Shown one piece after another: positions 27,271 to 35,363 of a stretch of 64,000 nucleotides of DNA. Numbering within the stretch: position 1 is the stretch's first letter; the number at the start of each line of letters is the position of its first letter. The notes below the pieces were generated by a model. That model saw nothing but the letters and a program-made list of their open reading frames with translations. It was not told where the DNA came from and did not search any database. The stretch comes from JAJFKX01 sp965230265 (GTDB lineage: Bacteria > Pseudomonadota > Gammaproteobacteria > Xanthomonadales > Wenzhouxiangellaceae). The DNA is taken from positions 1,302,001 through 1,366,000 of the forward strand of contig OZ245999.1 in NCBI GenBank assembly GCA_965230265.1, given 5' to 3'. The position numbers and the translations under genes are program-made.

Positions 27271-28947
27271 TTAGTCAATCGGATTTTTTTTGAATTCCAC
27301 CCAGTAATTATTCACCGTATCACGCATATCCCGGCGCAATAATATAATGGCAAATAGATTAGGAATTGTGGTGAGCACGATAGTGATTGCTGATAGCGTC
27401 CAAATGACTGTCGTGTCAGCGAAGGAGGCGATAAAGAATCCGGCAATGTAAAAGATTCGATAGGGCAGGACACCTTTTTGCCCAAATAAGTACAAAGTGG
27501 CCCTATTGCCGTAGTATGACCAGGCAATGGTGGTGGAAAAAGCAAACAACAATAAGCCAATCGAGACAATATATTTGCCCCACTCACCGAATGGTGAATA
27601 GGTAAACGCCACTGTGGTCAAGGGAACCGAATGCAATAGCGAGCGGCCACTGACGATAATCTGATCTTCTACTTCACCGGCGGCCAGGCGGCCATCAGCA
27701 ATGGTCAACGGGCCGCTGTAAGGTGCATTCTGAAAACGGTAATTAACATCTTCAGCAACCGAGCGGGCGTTGATTAGTGTGTAACCGTCGGTGACTGCTA
27801 CGCCGTTTTCAACATTGATAACACCATTAAAGCGATCCAGCGAGTCTCCGCCGACTAAGTGACCATATAACAAACCAAGGCCGGCTTCATCTTGATCAGA
27901 GATATCCCCAACAACATACTGCATATCCGTGCGTTGGAAATTATTTTCAAACTTATCGCTCCACACACCTGACGACAGCAGTACCAAAGCGGTAATGGTG
28001 CAGATAATAATGGTATCAATAAAAGGTTCCAAAATAGATACCATGCCTTCAGAGACCGGGCTATCACCACGGGCTGCGGCATGAGCGATGGGGGCCGAAC
28101 CCTGACCTGCTTCATTGGAAAACAAGCCACGGTTAACACCACGATTAAAGGCAAAAGCAAAACTAGCGCCAATAAACCCACCGGTTGCAGCAGAGCCTGA
28201 GAAAATATCCTGAAGAATGGACATAAACGATGGAAGGATATTGCCAAGATTGGTCAGAATGACTGCCAATGCACCGATAATATAAAGGGCTGCCATGGTT
28301 GGGACGATGGCTTCGGTCACTTTGGCAATGCGTTTAATGCCGCCAATAATCACCATAAACAACAGCACCGATAAAATGGCACCGGTCCAGATGGGTGGAA
28401 TATTGAAGGTTTCACGCATACCGGCAGCAATCGAGTTGATCTGTGGCATATTGCCCGCGCCAAAGGCTGAGACGATCATGCCCACAGCAAAAATGACTGC
28501 CAGCCATTTCATGTTCAGAGCATTTTCCATCACATACATGGGGCCGCCGGCGATGGTGCCGTCTTCGGTTTTTACTCTGTATTTATGCGAGAGGGTAACT
28601 TCCACAAACTTTGTGGCCATCCCCAGAAATGCCGTTGCCCACATCCAGAATATTGCGGCAGGGCCACCCAAATGAATGGCCAGGGCCACACCACCGATAT
28701 TGCCTGTGCCGACCGTGCCGGACAATGCCGTGGTTAATGCACCAAAGTGGCTGGTATCACCAGGAGCATCTTTGCGGGTGAATTTGCCACTGACAACTTT
28801 CCACGCATGATTAAAAAAACGGACCTGTGGAAACTTCAAATACAATGTGAAGAACAAGCCTGTACCCAACAGCAGGAATGGAAAATAGGCTGCCGAGCCC
28901 AGTAAGCTATCGATAAAGAGCAGAAACTGATTAATTTGTTCGGTCAT
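27271..28947 (-). CDS. Sodium:alanine/glycine symporter (AGCS family) with extended loop
   Basis: A 558-residue transporter with the AGCS signature LSGTVGTGNIGGVALAIHLGGPAAIFWMW and NRGVNRGLFSNEAGQGSAPIAH. About eleven membrane helices are visible. Usual AGCS length is around 450; the extra is a hydrophilic, Asp/Gly-rich stretch of roughly 105 residues (about 335-440) between two membrane helices, predicted outside. It should import alanine or glycine with sodium. No glycine riboswitch was recognised in the 150 bp upstream. Confidence 0.9.
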   Translation of the reverse strand: MTEQINQFLLFIDSLLGSAAYFPFLLLGTGLFFTLYLKFPQVRFFNHAWKVVSGKFTRKDAPGDTSHFGALTTALSGTVGTGNIGGVALAIHLGGPAAIFWMWATAFLGMATKFVEVTLSHKYRVKTEDGTIAGGPMYVMENALNMKWLAVIFAVGMIVSAFGAGNMPQINSIAAGMRETFNIPPIWTGAILSVLLFMVIIGGIKRIAKVTEAIVPTMAALYIIGALAVILTNLGNILPSFMSILQDIFSGSAATGGFIGASFAFAFNRGVNRGLFSNEAGQGSAPIAHAAARGDSPVSEGMVSILEPFIDTIIICTITALVLLSSGVWSDKFENNFQRTDMQYVVGDISDQDEAGLGLLYGHLVGGDSLDRFNGVINVENGVAVTDGYTLINARSVAEDVNYRFQNAPYSGPLTIADGRLAAGEVEDQIIVSGRSLLHSVPLTTVAFTYSPFGEWGKYIVSIGLLLFAFSTTIAWSYYGNRATLYLFGQKGVLPYRIFYIAGFFIASFADTTVIWTLSAITIVLTTIPNLFAIILLRRDMRDTVNNYWVEFKKNPID

Positions 28948-29100
28948 GATGATGGTTGGTCCTGGTTGCGGGCTTTAGACATTCGTTAATTTGCTTTAGC
29001 CAGGAGGATAGGCGAATCGGAGCATCTTCTCAATAGTGGTGCGAACAGGAACGGCCGCTTATATGGCTGATATGAGAGATATAACCGTTAAAAGTGGATA

Positions 29101-29508
29101 TCAGAAACGGTCATTGCCCTCAATGCCCAGATTATTAATTTTGCTTTTGCCCAACAGCTTCAGCAAAAAATTGCGCATTGCTCGCAGCAGCGGATATAAA
29201 TAATGCGATAAGTTTTTTGATTGGAATATCCAATAGTTTAATCGGTTAAACCAACCGGAACGACTACTGATCATGGCAAGTGCATGAACAGCATCAGCGC
29301 CGTAATAAAACTGGTTGTCTATTTTTACCACAATGCCTTGGTCGATATCCAAACCACGCGCTGTAATTGCCCGCATCATTTCACTGTTTTCTCGGGCATC
29401 AATCAACTGCAAGCCACCCAGGCTCTCACGAATGCGCAATAATTGACTATAGTAGCGACACGCAGGGCACTGTTTGTCATAAATTAATAGAATGGGTGCG
29501 TCGGGCAT
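29101..29508 (-). CDS. DCC-family (DUF393) thiol-disulfide oxidoreductase-like protein
   Basis: A 135-residue protein opening with ILLIYDKQCPACRYY, the DxxCPxC motif of the DUF393/DCC (YuxK) family with a thioredoxin-like fold. It has no signal peptide. It is 9 bp downstream of a small membrane protein gene on the same strand and probably forms a pair with it. Function is not established. Confidence 0.85.
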   Translation of the reverse strand: MPDAPILLIYDKQCPACRYYSQLLRIRESLGGLQLIDARENSEMMRAITARGLDIDQGIVVKIDNQFYYGADAVHALAMISSRSGWFNRLNYWIFQSKNLSHYLYPLLRAMRNFLLKLLGKSKINNLGIEGNDRF

Positions 29509-29517
29509 TGTTGATGA

Positions 29518-29895
29518 TTATCGAGGTTGTAGGCGATATAAAATAATGGCAACTAACAAGCATACCGCTGCAATGCCGTCAGCCAGCATCACCTGGCGCA
29601 AAGCAGCATTATAATTGCCCACCACTAATGCCAGTAGCAAAAAGGAAAGCACGCTGATACTGGCGGCAGCAAAAGCCATGGGTTGCCAGTGCGGTTTAAA
29701 CGCAGCAATAGAGAAAAAGACACCCATCAGGCCAAACATAACGGCTCGATGACGTAGTAGAATATCCAGGTTGGGGTTGTCTATTTCGATACCATAAAGC
29801 GTGGTTAGCTGCTCGCTGCCAAGCAAGCCGCTGAGTGGCAGCAGGTGAATAATAGCGACACACAGTAGCAGCAAGGTAATGAGGTTTTTGGACAC
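29518..29895 (-). CDS. Small four-helix membrane protein of unknown function
   Basis: A GTG at 29895 preceded by an AGGAA site gives 125 residues (MSKNLITLLLLCVAIIHLLP); a GTG at 29916 would add seven. Four membrane helices are visible, with conserved-looking HLLPLSG, LYGIEI and LLRHRAVMFGLMG. Such proteins occur widely in Proteobacteria and are sometimes misnamed phosphopantetheine adenylyltransferase; nothing in the sequence supports that enzyme. It pairs with the DCC-family gene. Confidence 0.65.
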   Translation of the reverse strand: MSKNLITLLLLCVAIIHLLPLSGLLGSEQLTTLYGIEIDNPNLDILLRHRAVMFGLMGVFFSIAAFKPHWQPMAFAAASISVLSFLLLALVVGNYNAALRQVMLADGIAAVCLLVAIILYRLQPR

Positions 29896-30036
29896 GGCGT
29901 TTCCTGTTGCAAACACGCATTGTGCTTAGGCCGATTATTTTAACGCATTGATGCCAGTCGTTTGTTGTTGATTAATAGACTATAGTCATGCTCACGCTTA
30001 TTAACCTGACATTGGGCAGGTGTTAGGGTCTAGAGC

Positions 30037-30861
30037 TTATTCTGGTACCAAGCATTCGACCAGCCAATCGCCTGTTTCAGGTGCCAGTTGTTTGGCCAAT
30101 AAAGGGAGTAGCTCTCGCAGTTGGCCAGACAATACCCATGGTGGGTTAATGGCCAATACACCGCAAGCGGTCATACCATATTGTTCTGAGTCAGGGGCAA
30201 TAGCCAGTTCAAAACGCCATACATCACGAATATCGCCATTGGATAATGCTTGTAGCATGGCTTGTGTTTGTTGACGGCGGATAACCGGATACCACAACAG
30301 TAATTGCACATTGGGCATGCGCTGATACAGTTGCCCGATGGCAGTAGCTACTTTTGTGTACTCACTTTTAATCTCGTAAGAAGGGTCGATCAAAACCAGC
30401 GTGCGTGTTTTTTTGATCGGCCGTATGCGATTTAATTCTAGATAAGCATCGGTATGTTTGATGTTTACCCGTCGGTCATCAGCAAATAACTGAGCCAGTA
30501 ATGCTTGATCACTGCTGTGTAACTCAAACAATTGCAGACGGTCATTACTGCGCAATAAATGCGCTGCCACCAAAGGTGAACCGGGGTATTGCTGTTTGTC
30601 AAGATAAGGCGCAAGGATTTGCTTATACGATTGGGCACCTGGTAGATCATCAAGGACAATTTTTTTGATTCCTGTTTGATACTCAGAGGTTTTATTGGCC
30701 ATTGTCGAATCCAGCCAGTAATGACCAGCACCTGCATGAGTATCAACGTATAACACCGGGGTAGGCTTGTGCAGCAAATACTCAATGGTCTTAACCAAAA
30801 TCAGGTGCTTAAGCACATCAGCATAGTTACCTGCATGATAGGCGTGGCGATAGCTCAGCAT
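30037..30861 (-). CDS. rlmJ: 23S rRNA (adenine(2030)-N6)-methyltransferase RlmJ
   Basis: The ATG at 30861 gives 274 residues beginning MLSYRHAYHAGNYADVLKH, as in the family; a GTG five codons earlier is the alternative. VDTHAGAGHY is the SAM-binding motif and LIDPSYEIK the catalytic DPPY-type motif, here with Ser in place of the second Pro. ALWYP-like LLWYPVI follows. RlmJ methylates A2030 of 23S rRNA. Confidence 0.92.
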   Translation of the reverse strand: MLSYRHAYHAGNYADVLKHLILVKTIEYLLHKPTPVLYVDTHAGAGHYWLDSTMANKTSEYQTGIKKIVLDDLPGAQSYKQILAPYLDKQQYPGSPLVAAHLLRSNDRLQLFELHSSDQALLAQLFADDRRVNIKHTDAYLELNRIRPIKKTRTLVLIDPSYEIKSEYTKVATAIGQLYQRMPNVQLLLWYPVIRRQQTQAMLQALSNGDIRDVWRFELAIAPDSEQYGMTACGVLAINPPWVLSGQLRELLPLLAKQLAPETGDWLVECLVPE

Positions 30862-31300
30862 ATGGGGTTTATCCACTTATTGGCTTTATTTGCACATGCA
30901 ATATCTATGCAATTGGCAGCGAGTTCAAGCTGTTTATAACAATGTCTTTGGAATCTAATGCTTTGACGAGCTATAACCATTACATACTAAAAGTGTATTT
31001 ACAGGCAATAAAAATATAATACTTTAGTTTTATCTATTAAATGCACTGATATAAACCAAAGTATTAAAAATGTACGTGGTTAAATTATTGGGTCAACCGC
31101 ATTGATTTATATAGATAATATAGTTATATCAGTTACATATGGCATATTGTGATATTTAAAGCTTACATAGCAACTGATTTTGACTGTCTAGACGCTAGTA
31201 CCTGGCTTATATACACGATTATCACGTTAATTGATTAAGCTGGGGTAAAACTATAAGGTCAAGTTTCGGGGGCTTTAAAGAGAATAACAAAGAGTCAAGG
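30862..31300. other. AT-rich intergenic region
   Basis: A gap of about 440 bp between divergent rlmJ and the short ORF before the cytochrome gene. It is strongly AT-rich from 30960 to 31170. I see no tRNA, repeat or convincing ORF in it. It should hold the promoters for rlmJ and for the cytochrome operon, but no single -35/-10 pair stands out. Confidence 0.5.
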
Positions 31301-31447
31301 ATGTTACCTATGAAATCATTTCACTGTTTTTTGCTGAACGATGCCTACGTTTCTCCCGTTGATTCTTTGTGCCGCTTTAAGGTATTTCAAAACGGTAGTA
31401 TGGATCCGTACTTTTACCTAATAAGTGGGGAGAGGAGAATATTATAA
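31301..31447 (+). CDS. Short ORF overlapping the cytochrome start (possible leader peptide)
   Basis: An ATG at 31301 opens 48 codons; an internal ATG at 31310 gives 45 codons with AAGG placed 9 bases before it, which is the better start. The frame ends in TAA at 31445-31447, sharing one base with the ATG of the di-haem cytochrome gene. Such TAATG overlaps indicate translational coupling. The product contains two cysteines and several aromatic residues and resembles nothing I know. It could be a leader peptide controlling the downstream gene, or a chance frame. Confidence 0.4.
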   Translation: MLPMKSFHCFLLNDAYVSPVDSLCRFKVFQNGSMDPYFYLISGERRIL

Positions 31448-33774
31448 TGTTAACAAGACGGAAGAAATGGGTGCGATTAGGCACCAGCATGGCAGTCGTT
31501 CTAGGCGGTTATGCACTTATCAGTATGTCACCTTTACCTGACGCACCAACACCAGCCGATGCAGATATCGGCGGTCTCGGTTCGGCCAGTAATCTGCATA
31601 CCACATATGAAAAGTGGTCTGCAGGTTATGCGGCGACAAACCCAACCGGCCCAGTGCTTACCTTGCAATGGACCCGTGGTTTATCCCAGGATTTCAGCAA
31701 GGCTAAAGGTATTGCTCAGCTAAACATGGAAACAGATATGGTCAGTGTCCGTATTAACGGCCTGGACGATACTGAAATTTCCGATGTTTGGATGGTCGAT
31801 AACCTGCCTGGTGAAGGTCGTTCAGTTGTGCCAGAAAGCGGTGACAACATGATCAAGCTGGGTGACCTGAAATTTGAGGATGGCTATGCATGGTTAGATG
31901 CCAAGGTTGAAGACCTGGCAAGCTTTAACCTGGATATGATGGTTCTGGCAAGGCGTGATGGTGACCCAGCCAGAGAAGGTGTGTTATTTGGCACCACTTC
32001 ATTATTCCAGAAAGTCTTCCATTATCCTGATCAACGTAACTCGTTTATGTCCAAAGACGGTAGTTTTGAGTTGATCAGTACGGCTACAGCATCGGGTATT
32101 ACCCCAGATGGCTTTTTCCCTGATTTTGATTCCGAACTGCTGAATCAAGGACGTGACCTGTTCTTTGGAGAAGGCTTTGATGGTAATGGCCGTAACTGCG
32201 GTACCTGTCATTTAGAAAACGATAATCTGGCATTAAGCCTGGAAAGCATTGCTGAAATACCTGATAGCGATCCTTTGTTTATCGTAGAACAGGAATTCCG
32301 TCAGGATGGCACACCGAATGCGCTGTTTAACGAATTCCGTATGGAAAGACCAGCGTTGATGCGCAAAGCCGGCCTTATCGTAGAAAACCTGGATGGTTTC
32401 CGTGATGCCGATGGTTCGTTCACTGAAAACTTTGTTATGCGTGCGCCTAACCATGTATTGAGCATACGCACCACATTGGCCCCACCACCTGCACAAGCGT
32501 TTGATGATGGCTCATTGCCGGTTGATCCTAACGATCTGGTGTTCCAGCAGCGTACTGGCTGGAGTGGTGATGGTACACCGACTGGTTTCCGGGATGACTT
32601 TTTCGCCTCTAATGGTCGTGAACTGACCGGTTCACTGCGTGATTTTGTTATCGGCGCTATTGTTCAGCATTACCCCAGAACCCTGGAACGTTCTGCTTTC
32701 GATACCGACAGCAATGGTAACCCACGTGAGCCTGATTTCCGCTTTGCCACAGAAGACGAACTGGATGCCATTGAAGCATTTATGCTGTCAATCGGTGTTC
32801 AGAATGATGCTGACAGAGATGATCTGAATGCCATCACTCTTGCCGATGAAGTGGCTGATCGCGGTCGTTTGAATTATATGGGCTTTAATGTATTTGATGC
32901 CGATCCAAACGATGGTCGTCCAGCATTGAACTGTAATGCCTGTCATTTAAACGGTGGTGCAAACACCAACCCAACCTTCCCATTCCCGGCAGCGGTCACA
33001 CCAAACCACGACCTGGCTGATCTGGCCGCCAATGGTGGCAGTATTGCCAGCCATAACCGTGTGTTTGGACCAGCGGTAGAACGTCTGGTTGATCAGGCCG
33101 GTGATGTGATTGTACAGACAGTGAATGACCCCAGTGTAGCGGGCAACTGCTTCACCAATGGTTTTGCTGAAGTGCCATTATTGCCTGGTGACGTATCAGG
33201 CGTACCAAGTGAAGGCTGTGATGCCAATGGCTTTGATAATGGTTTCGCGTTTACTTTTGACGATCCATTTACCAACCTGCGTGCTGCATCAGATCGGTTC
33301 AATATCCCACCTGTATTTGAGGCAGCGGATAACCCACCGTTCTTCCATGGCCACCAGATCGACACGATTGAAGGTGCTGTGGCATTTTATGCAACCAACC
33401 GTCACTTCCGTAATGGTGATTTTGCTGGTGCAATTGTTCCTATGAATGGTGCACAGGTAGCCAATGTTGGTCGCTTTATCCGCGTAATGGGTGCAGACTT
33501 TAATATCAGTTCTGCGAAGACATTGCTAAACAAAGCGCTGGGTTTAAGTCGTAGAAGCGACCGCCGTGTCAATATCAGACTGGCTATAGCGGAAGTTGAA
33601 GACGCGATTGAATTACTAGAGGCAGTGAGCGGCCTGCATAATCAGGATGCGCAGCCTTTATTGCATAGTGCCTTGCTTAGATTGAAGTTTGCCGTATTCA
33701 GCGGTAGCAGCTTCAGAATCAACAGTGCACTTAGCCGTCTGAACCAGGCGCAAGATGCGATGGTAAATCGGTAA
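31447..33774 (+). CDS. Di-haem c-type cytochrome, cytochrome c peroxidase/MauG-like
   Basis: A 775-residue exported protein. An N-terminal basic segment and hydrophobic helix (about 10-28) act as a signal or anchor. Two haem-binding motifs are present: CGTCH at 251-255 and CNACH at 496-500. The spacing is wider than in classical bacterial cytochrome c peroxidases. Residues 45-185 form an additional beta-rich domain of unknown type, and the last 90 residues are helical. A strong GGAGAGGAG site precedes the ATG. The reaction is unknown: peroxide reduction or oxidation of a protein or organic substrate in the periplasm. Confidence 0.8.
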   Translation: MLTRRKKWVRLGTSMAVVLGGYALISMSPLPDAPTPADADIGGLGSASNLHTTYEKWSAGYAATNPTGPVLTLQWTRGLSQDFSKAKGIAQLNMETDMVSVRINGLDDTEISDVWMVDNLPGEGRSVVPESGDNMIKLGDLKFEDGYAWLDAKVEDLASFNLDMMVLARRDGDPAREGVLFGTTSLFQKVFHYPDQRNSFMSKDGSFELISTATASGITPDGFFPDFDSELLNQGRDLFFGEGFDGNGRNCGTCHLENDNLALSLESIAEIPDSDPLFIVEQEFRQDGTPNALFNEFRMERPALMRKAGLIVENLDGFRDADGSFTENFVMRAPNHVLSIRTTLAPPPAQAFDDGSLPVDPNDLVFQQRTGWSGDGTPTGFRDDFFASNGRELTGSLRDFVIGAIVQHYPRTLERSAFDTDSNGNPREPDFRFATEDELDAIEAFMLSIGVQNDADRDDLNAITLADEVADRGRLNYMGFNVFDADPNDGRPALNCNACHLNGGANTNPTFPFPAAVTPNHDLADLAANGGSIASHNRVFGPAVERLVDQAGDVIVQTVNDPSVAGNCFTNGFAEVPLLPGDVSGVPSEGCDANGFDNGFAFTFDDPFTNLRAASDRFNIPPVFEAADNPPFFHGHQIDTIEGAVAFYATNRHFRNGDFAGAIVPMNGAQVANVGRFIRVMGADFNISSAKTLLNKALGLSRRSDRRVNIRLAIAEVEDAIELLEAVSGLHNQDAQPLLHSALLRLKFAVFSGSSFRINSALSRLNQAQDAMVNR

Positions 33775-33813
33775 AGTCATTCACTTTAATATCTGACACT
33801 GTGTGTCACAGAG

Positions 33814-33838
33814 CGGGGGCCACTGGCCTCCGTTTTTT
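33814..33838 (+). terminator. Rho-independent terminator after the di-haem cytochrome gene
   Basis: An 8-bp GC-rich stem (one G-T pair) with a three-base ACT loop spans 33814-33832 and is followed by six T residues. It lies 40 bp after the stop. Confidence 0.85.
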
Positions 33839-33986
33839 ATTTAACGGGTAAATACCAGCAGTAGGGGCTATGGGGATTTATCTATACAGGTGTAAGAAGC
33901 TAGCCGGGATATGGCAGCTGCGCTTATAGGTGTCAAGGAGTGTTTTGTAGCGTGTCAACAGAAGCTGATATAGACCCGATACTTGG

Positions 33987-34628
33987 TTATTGCTTTCTGC
34001 TAATAACAAATCGACAGCATTGGCCGCCTTTGACCATACATTCTTTATGCTCGACCTGTGCGTTCAATAAGTTTGACATCAGCGACAGGTCAAGCTGGCA
34101 AACCTGATTGGCGTCCGTTGCCAGTTTATGAAATACGCAGTTATTGGCAATAATTTCAGTAGAAACAGATGTATTGTTACCGACGCGGGCTTCATAGCCC
34201 AAATCAAACATAATATCGGCAACTTCCTGAGTGGCATCAGCCAGTGTAATGTGCTGATCGACACGCGATTTAAACTGTTGGGCTACCTGTACACCCAGTT
34301 CGCTCAGGCAATTTTCCAGATCAGCATCACCCAGCCGTCCTTTAACCCAACCAATCAACAGATTGGCGAACATACTGTAATGACGGGGAAACAACTCGCG
34401 TCCAGTTTCTGTAAGCGTATAGACCTTGCTGGGACGACCGCCGGTTCGGGTTAGTGATGAGTTACGGATGTAACCGCTGGCATCCAGCGCCGTCAAATGT
34501 TGATTGACAGCATTGCGTGAGATCAACAAGCGCTGAGAGAGCTCGTCAACGGTCATTCCGGAGGGTTGGTGCAGCAACGCTTTTAGCAAGTCCTGTTGTC
34601 GCTGCCCGATAGTAGATATTGCTCGCAT
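33987..34628 (-). CDS. SufR-like winged-helix regulator with C-terminal cysteine cluster
   Basis: A 213-residue regulator using the ATG at 34628 (MRAISTIGQRQQ). A 15-codon longer frame is possible but unlikely, since it would run through the presumed operator. An N-terminal winged helix (about 8-75, LSQRLLISRNAVNQHL as recognition helix) is followed by a helical linker and a C-terminal domain with C164, C177, C197 and C204/C205. This cysteine pattern (NNCVFHKL, ANQVCQ, KECMVKGGQCCRF) resembles SufR-type Fe-S sensing repressors. It is divergent from a small membrane protein, with no suf genes nearby, so it probably controls that gene. Confidence 0.7.
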   Translation of the reverse strand: MRAISTIGQRQQDLLKALLHQPSGMTVDELSQRLLISRNAVNQHLTALDASGYIRNSSLTRTGGRPSKVYTLTETGRELFPRHYSMFANLLIGWVKGRLGDADLENCLSELGVQVAQQFKSRVDQHITLADATQEVADIMFDLGYEARVGNNTSVSTEIIANNCVFHKLATDANQVCQLDLSLMSNLLNAQVEHKECMVKGGQCCRFVISRKQ

Positions 34629-34664
34629 GGGCGAATAATAGCACAGCAAAATAATGCATATAAG

Positions 34665-34688
34665 TTTTGACATAAAAATATTGCAAAA
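34665..34688. promoter_or_regulatory. Candidate operator in divergent regulator/membrane protein region
   Basis: TTTTGACAT at 34665-34673 and ATTGCAAAA at 34680-34688 form an imperfect inverted repeat (outer five bases TTTTG/CAAAA match exactly). A TTGACA hexamer lies inside the left arm and TATAAC 20 bases later, so it may overlap the promoter of the membrane protein gene. Suggested as the regulator's binding site. Confidence 0.35.
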
Positions 34689-34751
34689 GCGCTATAACTA
34701 GGTGTACCATGCAATCAGAAACAAACAATAAAACCGAGGAGAAATCAATAT

Positions 34752-35096
34752 ATGCTTACTTATGCCGTTATTATTTTTGCAGTGGCCGCTGCAGGTGGGT
34801 TGGTGCTTGCCAGTCAAGTGCTGGGCGGTAAACTGGCTCCATGGCCGCTGTCTATTGTGCACGCGTTATTAGGCGCCACCGGTTTGATTATTTTAATTAT
34901 GATGGTGCTAAACGGTACTGGAGCAGGTCGGATTACTGCGGCCTTGGCCATTTTGGTTGTCGCTGCTCTTGGCGGGTTTTATCTGGCTGCTTTACACGCT
35001 AAGCAGCAAATTGCACCGAAAGGTGTGGTGATTGTACATGCCGGCGTTGCCGTGGTTGGCTTTTTAACGCTGTTGAGTGTAATGCTGGGGTTGTGA
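34752..35096 (+). CDS. Small four-helix membrane protein, unrecognised
   Basis: A 114-residue hydrophobic protein with four membrane helices; SIVHALLGATGLIIL and VVIVHAGVAVVGFLTLL carry similarly placed histidines on helices 2 and 4. Such paired His residues could bind haem or metal, but this is speculation. A strong CGAGGAG site precedes the ATG. It is divergent from the SufR-like regulator and presumably its target. Confidence 0.7.
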   Translation: MLTYAVIIFAVAAAGGLVLASQVLGGKLAPWPLSIVHALLGATGLIILIMMVLNGTGAGRITAALAILVVAALGGFYLAALHAKQQIAPKGVVIVHAGVAVVGFLTLLSVMLGL

Positions 35097-35227
35097 TTGC
35101 TAGCTAATACCGATGACACTTGAAACCAAAGTGCAATCGAATACGCGTTTGACGGTCTTGTATATAGACTGTCATCTAATGTAAGCCAAAACAATACAGA
35201 TTACGGACTTTTATAACTTAGCTAATG

Positions 35228-35294
35228 GACGGGGCGGGGATGAAGCCGGGCTACGATACGGATATCACTAGAACGTCATTACCCCGACTCCGTC
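35228..35294. repeat. Imperfect inverted repeat
   Basis: GACGG with CGGGG at 35228-35239 can pair with CCCCG and CCGTC at 35282-35294, with a one-base offset and a 42-base loop. It lies in the 267-bp gap between convergent genes, just before the terminator. Nature unknown. Confidence 0.35.
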
Positions 35295-35304
35295 ATTTTC
35301 CACT

Positions 35305-35329
35305 AAACGCTGACCGATGGTCAGCGTTT
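35305..35329. terminator. Bidirectional terminator hairpin
   Basis: A perfect 11-bp stem (AAACGCTGACC and complement) with loop GAT lies between the convergent small membrane protein and metallophosphoesterase genes. A/T tracts flank both sides of the stem core, so it could act on both strands. Confidence 0.7.
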
Positions 35330-35363
35330 GCTGTTTAAATCACCAGTTTTAAATATGGCTAGA

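Noticed and set aside
28948..29100. Possible glycine riboswitch upstream of the AGCS gene
   Set aside because: The conserved aptamer core could not be recognised on the minus strand.
30378..30410. DPSY instead of DPPY in RlmJ as a possible loss of function
   Set aside because: Ser at this place occurs in other apparent RlmJ proteins as far as I recall, and the rest of the enzyme is intact.
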